Source of the DNA: an uncultured Alphaproteobacteria bacterium
GTDB lineage: Bacteria; Pseudomonadota; Alphaproteobacteria; Rs-D84
Reading direction: 5' to 3'
NCBI GenBank assembly: GCA_947305255.1
Contig: CAMZDE010000009.1
Location: forward strand, 1-25,604
DNA length: 25,604 nucleotides
The notes beneath the pieces were generated by a model. The model saw nothing but the letters and a program-made list of their open reading frames with translations, searched no databases and was not told the origin of the DNA. A program made the position numbers and the translations under genes. Below, in pieces: positions 1 through 7,800 of this stretch. Position 1 is the first letter of the stretch. Each line of letters starts with the position of its first letter.

Positions 1-35
1 CAGAGTCTGCTGTTCTACCGTTAAACTATACCCCA
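1..35 (-). tRNA. tRNA-Gln(CTG), 5' half, cut by window edge
   Basis: Read on the minus strand, the sequence begins TGGGGTA (acceptor 5' arm) and continues with a D-arm containing the GG pair, an anticodon-stem 5' strand GCAGA, then CT and CTG. By position the last three visible bases are the anticodon CUG, so the tRNA would read CAG (Gln). A U at position 1 instead of G is typical of bacterial tRNA-Gln. The 3' half, including the T-arm, lies outside the window, so the cloverleaf cannot be completed here. Confidence 0.82.
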
Positions 36-47
36 ATGTGTGAACAC

Positions 48-75
48 ATTATATATATATTATTCGTTTTTTCAA
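48..75 (-). promoter_or_regulatory. Promoter of the tRNA-Gln gene
   Basis: On the minus strand a -35 box TTGAAA (70-75) and a perfect -10 box TATAAT (48-53) are separated by 16 bases. Transcription would start about 6 bases before the tRNA 5' end. The -35 box overlaps the stop region of the upstream lipoprotein gene. An inverted repeat, AATGTGT-GA-ACACATT (35-50), spans the start site and touches both the -10 box and the first tRNA base. Confidence 0.6.
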
Positions 76-800
76 TCAAATATTTTCAAATTCCCAAAAT
101 CATCGTGCGTGGCGTTCTCTATGATTATAACATCATCTGTATTCGCCCAATTTTTAGCCAAATCATACGGCACAATTTTATCATGCCCACCGACAAAATG
201 TTTTTGCGGGACATTCGGCAAAGATTCTAAATCTATTGACCCCCACAACGGTTCGTCGCCAAAATATTTCGTCCAATCACTATGATTCAAAACGCCTGCA
301 ATAGTAATCCATTTTTCAACTTTCAAATCCGGATTTTGCGTGACGATTAACCCCGATATCATCGCCCCACCCGAATACCCAATCAAAGTAATTTTCTTAT
401 CGCCCGCGACCTGACGCAACGCCCCCGACATAGCATCTATGATTTTTTGTGAAAACCGTCCTGACGTCCAATCAGTTTCACCACAATTTTCATTCATAAT
501 AAATTGACACGGCCGTGCAACATAGGCAACATTTGCCCCCCTATCGCGTGCCACTAAATCGCGCACTAATGTTCCGTGCGGCGTTGGGTCATCGTTCGGC
601 CGTCCATAGGCGTCAAAAGCGTTGCCGTCACCTTCAATATAAATATGAATATTCGAATCGGCGGCATCTGTGATTTTCCGCCACGTTGCGATTTCATATT
701 CGCCCGCACGAACCGGAACATAGGCAAAATCAGGCGCTGGCGTCCAATTTGTCCCCGCACATCCCACCAAAAATAACAAAAGCGCAATAATCTTGTTCAT
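72..800 (-). CDS. Alpha/beta-hydrolase-fold lipoprotein (putative esterase/lipase)
   Basis: This encodes a 242-aa protein with a lipoprotein signal: an MNKII start, a hydrophobic stretch and an LVGC lipobox with Cys14. It is therefore predicted to be anchored in the inner or outer membrane, facing the periplasm. A GYSGGA nucleophile elbow (Ser about 143), a GGHD segment (Asp about 207) and a late NATHDD segment (His about 232) form a plausible Ser-Asp-His triad. The substrate cannot be told from sequence. I chose the ATG at 800 because the longer frame needs a TTG and would put a polar extension before the signal peptide. No clear Shine-Dalgarno is visible; a TATAGT -10 box (813-818) suggests a 5' leader of only about six bases. 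It is divergent from the DUF1015 gene and lies just upstream of the tRNA. Confidence 0.75.
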   Translation of the reverse strand: MNKIIALLLFLVGCAGTNWTPAPDFAYVPVRAGEYEIATWRKITDAADSNIHIYIEGDGNAFDAYGRPNDDPTPHGTLVRDLVARDRGANVAYVARPCQFIMNENCGETDWTSGRFSQKIIDAMSGALRQVAGDKKITLIGYSGGAMISGLIVTQNPDLKVEKWITIAGVLNHSDWTKYFGDEPLWGSIDLESLPNVPQKHFVGGHDKIVPYDLAKNWANTDDVIIIENATHDDFGNLKIFD

Positions 801-850
801 AACATTAATATTACTATAATCCGCGCAATCCGCCAAAGAAAAATATGGTC

Positions 851-878
851 TGGAAAACTATTTTTTTTATGTTATAAT
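851..878 (+). promoter_or_regulatory. Promoter of the DUF1015 gene
   Basis: A perfect TATAAT (873-878) is preceded at 16 bases by the weak -35 TGGAAA (851-856). It lies about 40 bases before the start codon of the plus-strand gene. Confidence 0.55.
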
Positions 879-916
879 CGCCAACGCCAAAGGCAACATA
901 ACAAAAAGGGAAAGAT

Positions 917-2152
917 ATGAAAATTAAACCATTTAAGGGTGTTCGTCCACCGCGCGAATTAGCATCCGAAGTTGCTTCGCGTCCGTACGACGTTCTGAAT
1001 TCAGTCGAAGCAAAAGCGGAAGCCGGCGAAAAATCATTACTGCACATCATTAAACCAGAAATTGATTTCGATCCGATTGCCGATGAACACGAACAAAAAA
1101 CATACGACAAAGCCGTTGAAAACTTCAAAAAATGGCAGGAAAATGGCTGGTTGAAAGAAGACGACAAAGAAATGTATTACATTTACGCGCAAACCATGGA
1201 CGGCCGCACACAATACGGTCTGGTTGCAGCGGCGAACGTTGACGATTATATGACGGGCAAAATTAAAAAGCACGAATTAACCCGCAAAGAAAAAGAAGAC
1301 GATCGTATGATTCACGTCCGCATTCAAAGCGCAAATTTGGAACCTGTGTTCTTTGCGTATCCTGATGTTGCAGAAATGAACGATTTGGTCGCGAATTGGA
1401 TTAAAAACCACGCCCCAGAATATGACTTTGTCGCCGAAGACGGCTTTGGTCACACATTCTGGAAAATTGACGATGATGCGACAAACGCGCGCATTACTGA
1501 AATCTTTGCGAAAGTTCCGGCATTTTATGTTGCCGACGGCCACCACAGAACTGCGGCCGCGGCACGTGTTGGTGCAGAACGTCGCGAACAAAATCCAAAC
1601 CACACTGGCAACGAAGAATACAATTATTTCTTGGCTGTGATTTTCCCAGAATCTCAATTAAAGGTCATTGATTACAACCGCGTTATCAAAGATTTGAACG
1701 GTTTAACACCTGATGAATTTTTGGAAAAATTGCGCGAATCATTCGACGTAGTTGAAATGGGCAGCGAAATTTACAAGCCAACAAAATTGCATAATTTTTC
1801 TATGTATTTAGGCGGCAAATGGTATTCATTGACTGCCAAAGAAGGCACATACAATGACAACGACCCAATCGGCGTTTTGGATGTGACAGTATTGTCAAAT
1901 TTGGTGTTTGATAAAATATTGAATCTGGGCGATTTGCGGACCAGCAAACGTATCGATTTCGTTGGCGGAATCCGCGGTCTGGGCGAATTAAAAAAGCGCG
2001 TAGACAGTGGCGAAATGGTTGCAGCATTTGCACTGTATCCGGTCACAATGCGCCAGATTATTGACATTGCCGACACAGGCAACATTATGCCACCAAAGAC
2101 AACTTGGTTTGAACCAAAATTGCGCAGCGGTTTGGTAATACACAAGTTTTAG
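917..2152 (+). CDS. DUF1015 family protein
   Basis: This 411-aa protein matches the DUF1015 family along its length. The N-terminus 'IKPFKGVRPP' and the motif YVADGHHRTAAAARV (about residues 202-216) are family hallmarks. The DGHHR segment resembles the active site of ParB/sulfiredoxin-fold enzymes, and I recall free-serine kinase activity being discussed for relatives of this fold; assigning that here would be inference only. No signal peptide is present, so it is predicted cytoplasmic. The start is supported by AAGGGA seven bases before the ATG. It appears monocistronic: it has its own promoter, and a strong terminator follows. Codon use resembles its neighbours. Confidence 0.85.
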   Translation: MKIKPFKGVRPPRELASEVASRPYDVLNSVEAKAEAGEKSLLHIIKPEIDFDPIADEHEQKTYDKAVENFKKWQENGWLKEDDKEMYYIYAQTMDGRTQYGLVAAANVDDYMTGKIKKHELTRKEKEDDRMIHVRIQSANLEPVFFAYPDVAEMNDLVANWIKNHAPEYDFVAEDGFGHTFWKIDDDATNARITEIFAKVPAFYVADGHHRTAAAARVGAERREQNPNHTGNEEYNYFLAVIFPESQLKVIDYNRVIKDLNGLTPDEFLEKLRESFDVVEMGSEIYKPTKLHNFSMYLGGKWYSLTAKEGTYNDNDPIGVLDVTVLSNLVFDKILNLGDLRTSKRIDFVGGIRGLGELKKRVDSGEMVAAFALYPVTMRQIIDIADTGNIMPPKTTWFEPKLRSGLVIHKF

Positions 2153-2193
2153 TTACCGCGCGTGCTAACGCACGGTTACGAAAATTTAGTGCA

Positions 2194-2220
2194 AAAAAAC
2201 GGGGCCCCGCCCCGTTTTTT
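2194..2220. terminator. Bidirectional Rho-independent terminator
   Basis: AAAAAACGGGG (2194-2204) pairs with CCCCGTTTTTT (2210-2220) around a five-base loop. The A-tract and T-tract on both sides let it serve the DUF1015 gene (plus) and the convergent small secreted protein gene (minus). A smaller hairpin, CGTGC-TAAC-GCACG, lies just upstream at 2161-2174. Confidence 0.85.
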
Positions 2221-2235
2221 GTTATCACTGTTTGA

Positions 2236-2817
2236 TTAAAAATCTGTTATATTTGCCAATGCCACTGGTGTCTTGGCATTATCGTTCCCCCACGTAGTAT
2301 AAACAGCAACCTTTTTCGCATTGAACGTTTCGTCAACACTAACTGCTATTCCGGCCAGAGTGGCTAATCTATCACTAGATTGCTCAAGGACTTGTTCCTT
2401 CATTGCAGAATCACCAAGCACATAATTTACTATCTCGTCTGGCGAAGCAACGACACCCGCGACATTATCAGAAATTGTTGCACTAGTATCATTTTCAATG
2501 TATAACTTGCCTTGTCTTTGCATAATACTGTATCCCATCTCGGTTCCCAAAGAATTTAATTCACCTGCAACATTATTCACTGCCGCAATCGCACTATTAT
2601 AAGCACCTTTGACATAGGCGGTCGTGGCGATATGTTCTTGGTCGGTTGTATCAATATCAATACGACCGTATGGCGCGTTCGCTTGTGTTGTTGGTGCGGG
2701 GTGGTTATTGCTTGCCGCGGCCGGTGCAGTGTACATCGCACCCGAAATGTTTTCTGCGCGCGCGCCGAATGGCAACACAAGCATAATTGCCGATATTAAT
2801 AATGTTTTTGTTTGCAT
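2236..2817 (-). CDS. Small secreted protein of unknown function
   Basis: This 193-aa protein has an Sec-type signal peptide (MQTKTLLISAIMLVLPFGARA, cleavage after ARA). An Ala/Pro/Asn/Thr-rich linker follows, then a segment with IATTAYVKGAYNSAI at about residues 64-78. That segment resembles short modules of phage-tail-like or surface proteins; I recognise the style but not a named family. The rest is soluble and predicted to be exported, with no anchor or beta-barrel end. The start is well supported by AAAGGAGA ten bases upstream. It sits downstream of a structured leader RNA ending in an intrinsic terminator, so expression may depend on readthrough. Confidence 0.7.
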   Translation of the reverse strand: MQTKTLLISAIMLVLPFGARAENISGAMYTAPAAASNNHPAPTTQANAPYGRIDIDTTDQEHIATTAYVKGAYNSAIAAVNNVAGELNSLGTEMGYSIMQRQGKLYIENDTSATISDNVAGVVASPDEIVNYVLGDSAMKEQVLEQSSDRLATLAGIAVSVDETFNAKKVAVYTTWGNDNAKTPVALANITDF

Positions 2818-2840
2818 CGTTTCGTCTCCTTTTCTCTGTT

Positions 2841-2873
2841 ACAAAAACAAAACCACCTGTTTTAAAGGTGGTT
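2841..2873 (-). terminator. Intrinsic terminator between leader RNA and secreted-protein gene
   Basis: On the minus strand AACCACCT, a seven-base loop and AGGTGGTT are followed by TTGTTTTTGT. It lies upstream of the Shine-Dalgarno of the gene ending at 2236. It would therefore end the leader transcript before the gene unless antitermination occurs. Confidence 0.7.
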
Positions 2874-3023
2874 GGAGGTTAGAAACAATTCAGCATTAGA
2901 AATTGCGCCGTTTATTTATATATTCACGGCCCTCCAACCATATAGTCGGAGACAATTAACGTCCGCAACAGGACGAATGCTGAAGAGAGGTTTCTAAGCC
3001 TCATCACGAAAACTCTTCGTGAC
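2845..3023 (-). ncRNA. Structured leader RNA or small RNA with alternative hairpins
   Basis: A minus-strand transcript from the promoter at 3030-3059 would be about 180 nt. In order it shows: hairpin TCACGAA/TTCGTGA (3004-3022); a long-range imperfect stem in which 2999-3002, 2990-2997 and 2976-2984 pair with 2875-2878, 2879-2886 and 2889-2897; and inner hairpins CGTCC/GGACG (2961-2975) and GCCGT/ACGGC (about 2906-2930). A terminator follows (2851-2873). A 10-bp pairing, 2931-2940 with 2869-2878, overlaps the terminator's 5' arm and could act as an antiterminator. A 26-codon ORF lies inside. This could be a cis attenuator of the gene at 2236-2817 or an independent sRNA. It does not look like 6S RNA, SRP RNA, tmRNA or a riboswitch I know. 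Confidence 0.55.
2924..3004 (-). CDS. Possible 26-aa leader peptide
   Basis: A short frame starts ATG AGG CTT AGA AAC and stops at TGA (2924-2926). It is rich in Leu, Arg, Val and Ser, with a central VLLRTLIV stretch. Its codons form the 5' arms of the long-range stem and of the possible antiterminator, the arrangement expected of a leader peptide in transcription attenuation. The ribosome site is weak (GAAGAG inside a hairpin), so translation is uncertain. It could instead be a chance frame in a structured RNA. Confidence 0.35.
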   Translation of the reverse strand: MRLRNLSSAFVLLRTLIVSDYMVGGP

Positions 3024-3029
3024 ATAAAC

Positions 3030-3059
3030 ACTATATCACATTTCCACCCCCCTATGCAA
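3030..3059 (-). promoter_or_regulatory. Promoter of the leader RNA
   Basis: A -35-like TTGCAT (3054-3059) and a -10 TATAGT (3030-3035) are spaced by 18 bases. The spacer contains a run of six G. The same upstream word recurs before ctpA. Confidence 0.5.
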
Positions 3060-3140
3060 TAGTAAAAATTTTGGAATATTGTAAAACTGTATTGTCCACT
3101 TTGCGTCATTCCCGTGGCATTTTCCTTCTCTTTGAACCAC

Positions 3141-3170
3141 ATAAAAAAATCCGCCGGTTGGCGGATTTTT
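3141..3170 (-). terminator. Terminator of ssb
   Basis: AAATCCGCC/GGCGGATTT (3147-3155 and 3160-3168) form a perfect stem with a four-base loop. On the minus strand it is followed by seven T. It lies about 25 bases after the ssb stop codon. Confidence 0.85.
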
Positions 3171-3193
3171 CAAACACAACTTTATCAAAAACA

Positions 3194-3634
3194 TTAAAAC
3201 GGAATATCGTCTGCGATGTCTTCGATTTTAACTTCTTCGCGTGGTTGTTCCGACACAGTTTCATTCGAACCATCCATCGCTTTTGCACCCGACAATATAA
3301 CCATTTGTCCGGCAAAAGGATTCAAAACTACTTCGGTTGTGAATGTGTCAACACCCTGTTGGTTTTGCCATTTACGTGTGCGCAGAGAACCTTCCAGATA
3401 CAATTTTGTTCCTTTTTGCAACATACGTTCGGCAACTTCGACCAAATTAGGATTGAAAATCACAACGCGGTGCCATTCAGTTTGTTCTTTCTGTTCACCG
3501 GTTTGACGGTCGCGCCACCGGTCAGATGTCGCCAAAGAAAAAGTCACAACCTTTTGTCCACTTTGCATAGTGCGAACCTGAGGTTCCTGACCGATATTAC
3601 CAACCAAAATCACTTTATTTATACTGCCTGCCAT
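3194..3634 (-). CDS. ssb: Single-stranded DNA-binding protein
   Basis: This 146-aa protein binds single-stranded DNA during replication, repair and recombination. The N-terminal OB-fold (about residues 1-110) begins MAGSINKVILVGNIGQEP and contains TEWHRVVIF and KGTKLYLEGSLRTRKWQ, all standard for bacterial SSB. A short polar linker ends in the conserved acidic tip DDIPF, which recruits partner proteins. Length is slightly short for an SSB because the linker is brief. The start is supported by AAAGGAAG just upstream. It is a single-gene unit with its own terminator. Confidence 0.95.
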   Translation of the reverse strand: MAGSINKVILVGNIGQEPQVRTMQSGQKVVTFSLATSDRWRDRQTGEQKEQTEWHRVVIFNPNLVEVAERMLQKGTKLYLEGSLRTRKWQNQQGVDTFTTEVVLNPFAGQMVILSGAKAMDGSNETVSEQPREEVKIEDIADDIPF

Positions 3635-3700
3635 TTTTGCTTCCTTTGTTTTGTTATCGTATAATCATATAATTGCGAAAAATTTTTATAAACACAAGGG

Positions 3701-3731
3701 AAAAAAGAAACGCGCTGAAAACCCAGCGCGT
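3701..3731 (-). terminator. Terminator of carD
   Basis: ACGCGCTG (3710-3717) pairs perfectly with CAGCGCGT (3724-3731) around a six-base loop. On the minus strand it is followed by TTCTTTTTT. It lies directly after the carD stop. Confidence 0.85.
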
Positions 3732-3738
3732 AAAATTA

Positions 3739-4320
3739 CTAATCGTCGTCGTCACCGTCATCATCAGGCGAATCTTCGTCGATTTCGTCATCTTCATCCA
3801 CAGCGTTCAAATCGATTTCTTTTGGCACGCCTAAAATATCTTCGATTTTATCAGACGCCGATTCTAAATCCATTTTGTGCAAAACCGCGAATTCTTGGGC
3901 CATACGTTCCAGCGCACGCAAATACAATTGACGCGCAGAAAACGTCATAGTGTCCGTCGCAGACCGGCGTTGCAGGTCACGTACAACCTCTGCCAATCGC
4001 ATTGGATCACCTGAATTTATGTTTTCTTCATATTGTGCGGCACGACGCGCCCAAATCATACGCTTAGTTCCCGCGCGACCTTTGGCCGACGCGATTGCTT
4101 CGTCCATTTTCTTTGTGCTGGTTAACGGACGTAATCCTGATAATTCCGCCCTATCCAGCGGGACACGCAACGTCATATGATTTCTTTCGAAATCAATTAC
4201 CATCATTTTTATTTTTTGGCCACCGATTGTTTGTTCTTCGACGCGCAACAATTTGCCCACGCCTTGGGTAGGATAAACAACGTATTGGCCGGTCTTAAAA
4301 TCAAGTTTTTTTGTTGGCAT
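3739..4320 (-). CDS. carD: CarD/CdnL family transcriptional regulator
   Basis: This 193-aa protein belongs to the CarD/CdnL family, which binds the RNA polymerase beta subunit and stabilises open promoter complexes, notably at rRNA promoters. The N-terminal Tudor-like RNAP-interaction domain (about 1-65) shows FKTGQYVVYPTQGVGKLL. The helical C-terminal domain (about 70-160) contains the basic helix around KRMIWARRAAQYEENI and LAEVVRDL. It ends in an unusually acidic Asp/Glu tail of about 20 residues (from about residue 173) encoded by repeated GAY/GAR codons. The start has AAAGGG about ten bases upstream and a good promoter. The acidic tail may be a lineage feature; its role is unknown. Confidence 0.92.
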   Translation of the reverse strand: MPTKKLDFKTGQYVVYPTQGVGKLLRVEEQTIGGQKIKMMVIDFERNHMTLRVPLDRAELSGLRPLTSTKKMDEAIASAKGRAGTKRMIWARRAAQYEENINSGDPMRLAEVVRDLQRRSATDTMTFSARQLYLRALERMAQEFAVLHKMDLESASDKIEDILGVPKEIDLNAVDEDDEIDEDSPDDDGDDDD

Positions 4321-4363
4321 ATTTTACATACCCTTTGCGGTTGCCATTCTCTCTCTTGGGCTT

Positions 4364-4391
4364 ATTATAACACAAAATTTTGAAAAAACAA
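4364..4391 (-). promoter_or_regulatory. Promoter of carD
   Basis: Minus-strand TTGTTT (4386-4391) and a perfect TATAAT (4364-4369) are spaced by 16 bases. They lie about 45 bases before the carD start, in the short gap after bamE. Confidence 0.6.
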
Positions 4392-4406
4392 ATATTTGGC
4401 GAAAAA

Positions 4407-4835
4407 TTATTGTGCCAACCCCGCCGGCGAAAAACGTCCGATATTGTTAAACAATTCTTCCAACGCATTTAATTCAATCGCCGCAGGTATATCTGTTTCG
4501 CCATCTGCCAATTTTACGTCCGGCAAATCGGCATCGTGTAAAATCTGAGTTTTCACAACACGCCCATTTTTCACCCATGCCAAAAGCACGGTTTTATTAT
4601 CATATGTCTTGGGAAACGGGCCACGCATATTTTCATCGGCACCATAATAAATCCAAACTTCGTCACCATAGATAGTGCGCGTTTGCGGGTCGCCAATTTC
4701 GTCTTGTAATTGCGCAGTCGTTTTTATCGTGGCAACTTTTGCTTCTAAATCATCAGGAAAAACATATCCGCGATGTTTTGTCTGGAACGTGCACGCCGCC
4801 AACGCCATTACGAAAATTATAAATATTTTTCTCAT
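4407..4835 (-). CDS. bamE: Outer membrane protein assembly factor BamE (SmpA/OmlA family)
   Basis: This 142-aa lipoprotein has a signal peptide and an LAAC lipobox with Cys15. The RGYVFPDDL segment after the lipid anchor and the following EIGDPQTRTIYGDEVWIYYG stretch match the SmpA/OmlA (BamE) fold. BamE is the accessory lipoprotein of the BAM complex that inserts beta-barrels into the outer membrane. The protein is a little longer than E. coli BamE because of a C-terminal extension. Its ribosome site GAAGGG lies in the last codons of nifJ. The six-base gap makes it the last gene of the ctpA-nifJ-bamE operon. No obvious terminator follows. Confidence 0.78.
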   Translation of the reverse strand: MRKIFIIFVMALAACTFQTKHRGYVFPDDLEAKVATIKTTAQLQDEIGDPQTRTIYGDEVWIYYGADENMRGPFPKTYDNKTVLLAWVKNGRVVKTQILHDADLPDVKLADGETDIPAAIELNALEELFNNIGRFSPAGLAQ

Positions 4836-4841
4836 TTTGCT

Positions 4842-7800
4842 CTACCCTTCCCCGTTGTCTTTGTTCTTTTGCACAGCAAAATTCGCAATATGCTGTTTCA
4901 ATTCAGTTTTATATAAATTGTTTGCTTTGGCTTCTTCAACTAATTTATCAAAATTAGGATTAACCGAACGCGCCGCCGCAAATCGCGTCTCTGATTTCAT
5001 AAATTCATCCAACGAAGACAAATTATCAACACGCGAATCCAAAGTCAAAGGATTTTGACCACTGTCTATCAATGCCGGATTAAACCGATACAACGGCCAC
5101 GCCCCCGTGTTCACTAAATTAGTTTGATGTTCAACACCGTTTTGCAGCGCGAACCCATGCGCAATACATGGCGCATACGCCAAAATGATTGATGGACCAT
5201 TGAACGCGGCCGCTTCGCGCATCGCACGTATTGCCTGTGCCTGATTCGCACCCAATGCGATTTGCGCGACATACGCCCCCGACATCATGGCAATCATACC
5301 TAAATCTTTCTTGGCATGTTCTTTGCCACCAATCGCAAATTTCATAGACGCCCCAAACGGTGTAGATTTTGATTGTTGACCACCAGTGTTTGAATAGCCT
5401 TCGGTATCCAGAACCAAAATATTTACGTTTTCACCACTATGCAAGATATGGTCAACGCCGCCGTATCCAATATCATACGCCCAACCGTCACCACCGACAA
5501 TCCACACAGATTTATCAACAATGGCGTCCAACAAACCCATCGCATATCGCGCGCGTTCATTATCAATTGTTGAAAGTTTAGATTTTAATTCTGCCTGTTT
5601 TTCACGTTGCGCCGCAATATCAGCCACTGCAAATAAATCATCAACATTTTCAAAACCCAATTCAAATAAAACGCTGCGCAGCGCGGCACGCTTTTGATTT
5701 AATGCGATTCGCATACCCAAACCGTATTCCGCGTTGTCTTCGAATAACGAATTAGACCATGCCGGCCCACGACCATTTTCATCGGCACACCACGGCGTTG
5801 TCGGTAAATTTCCACCATAAATAGAAGAACAACCTGTGGCATTTGCAACAATCATATGGTCACCAAATAAATGAGCCATCAAACGAATATATGGTGTTTC
5901 ACCGCAACCGCTGCACGCCCCAGGAAATTCAAAATAATGCGGCAACAATTCAACATGTTTTGGAATATTTAAATTCAATTTGTTTTTATCAAATTCAGGA
6001 ATCTTTAACGCCGCATCAAACGACGCCTGATTTTTAATACCGTCCGCCATCGGCACCAAAGATATCGCAGATACCGGACAATTTTTCATGCATAAACCGC
6101 AACCCGTACAATCAGACGGCGAAATATTCAGCGTCCAATAAAGACCGTTTCCTAACTCTGGGGTTTTCATCGGGACAACCGTCACACCATTCACGCGCGC
6201 GATTTCCATTTCAGATTCATTCATAACCTTGATCCGAATCGCCCCATGCGGACACAACATTGAACATTTTCCGCATTGAATACATTTGCTTAAATCACAT
6301 TGCGCGACACGCGTTGCAATTGCACGCTTTTCATATTTTGACGTTCCAACTGGATATTGACCGCCGCCAAATATCCCGTCTATTTTGAATCGCGACACAG
6401 GAATATCATCACCACGACCCGCCGCCATTTCCCCCAGCGTTCCAGCAATTTCAGCCGGCGTATTCAACGTCATCGCTGGAATAAAATCAGGTGCAAATTC
6501 AGACACAGATGACGGTAAATTATATTCTATTAAATATGATTCTGCTTTATCAACTGCCGCCCAATTTGCCGCAACAACATCCATACCTTTCTTTTTGTAT
6601 GTTTTTTCAATCGCGACCTTGGCCGCATCTTTTGCAACATTTGGATTAATAACTTGTGTTAAATTAAAGAAATTCAACATAATGAAAGTATTAATACGAT
6701 TGCCTAAGCCTAATTCATTCGCCGCACGATTAGCATCTAAAAAATATACTTTCGCACGCAAACGAATCAGATGTTCTTGGGCTGATTTTGGCAAATTCAT
6801 AAACGCTTCATCAGGATTCAACGATGTATTTATCATCACAGTTCCACCCGCGCGAAGTGACGAAAACACATCAAAGCGTTGCGCAATCATAAAATTAGAT
6901 ACGCATATAAAATCCGCACTTTCCACCAAATATTCGCTTTTAATAGGGGTCGACGAAAAACGAATATGCGATTGGGTCACACCACCTGATTTTTTCGAAT
7001 CGTAAACCGCATACGATTGTGGATATAAATCAGAATTTTCACCAACAATTTTCACAATATTTTTAACCGCGCCGACCGTCCCGTCACTGCCGATACCATA
7101 TAAAATTGCGGTTTTTACATCGGGGTTTTCAATAGTAAATGTTTTATCAGTATTCAAAGACAAATTTGTTAAATCATCATCAATACCAACTGTAAAATTA
7201 TGATGCAAACTATCGCGCATCATATATTCAACAATAGCTTTTACATCGCGTGGCTTAAATTCTTTGGAACCCAAACCATAACGTCCACCAAATACCGCAA
7301 CGCGCGAATCAACAATATTACGAACATTTTGATAAAGCGGTTCACCAATACTGCCCGCCTCTTTCGTTCTGTCCAAGACTGCGATTTGTTCAACTGATTT
7401 TGGCAACGCTTTTAAAAATGCAGCAACCGGAAAAGGATTAAACAAATGCACACGAATTAAACCGATACCCGCCGGCAGGTAATCCAAAGTTTCCGCGATT
7501 GTTTCAGTGGCAGATCCCATCGCAACAATTACATATTTTGCATTTTTATCACCAATATAATCAACCACGCCATATTGACGTCCTGTTAATCGCGCGAATT
7601 TATCCATCTCATCTTGGACAATATCTGGCAACATATCATAAAGCGCGTTGGCTGCTTCGCGTCCTTGGAAATAAACATCTGGATTTTGCGCAGTCCCACG
7701 TATTGTCGGATTATCAGGATTCATACCCCGCGCACGATTTTGTGCAACTATGTCATCTGGCAACATCGCACGCAATACATCATCATCAATTCGCTCTAGA

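Noticed and set aside
801..836. TTG start for the alpha/beta-hydrolase lipoprotein
   Set aside because: It would add 12 polar residues ahead of the signal peptide and run through the promoter; the ATG at 800 gives a standard lipoprotein signal.
2845..3023. 6S RNA, SRP RNA or known riboswitch at the leader RNA
   Set aside because: The 5' end forms its own hairpin instead of pairing with the 3' end as in 6S RNA, no SRP GGAA-tetraloop helix is present, and no known riboswitch core motif was seen.
3071..3664. 197-codon plus-strand frame opposite ssb
   Set aside because: It crosses the ssb terminator and the whole of ssb in antisense, and its translation has the Phe/Cys-rich look of a shadow frame.
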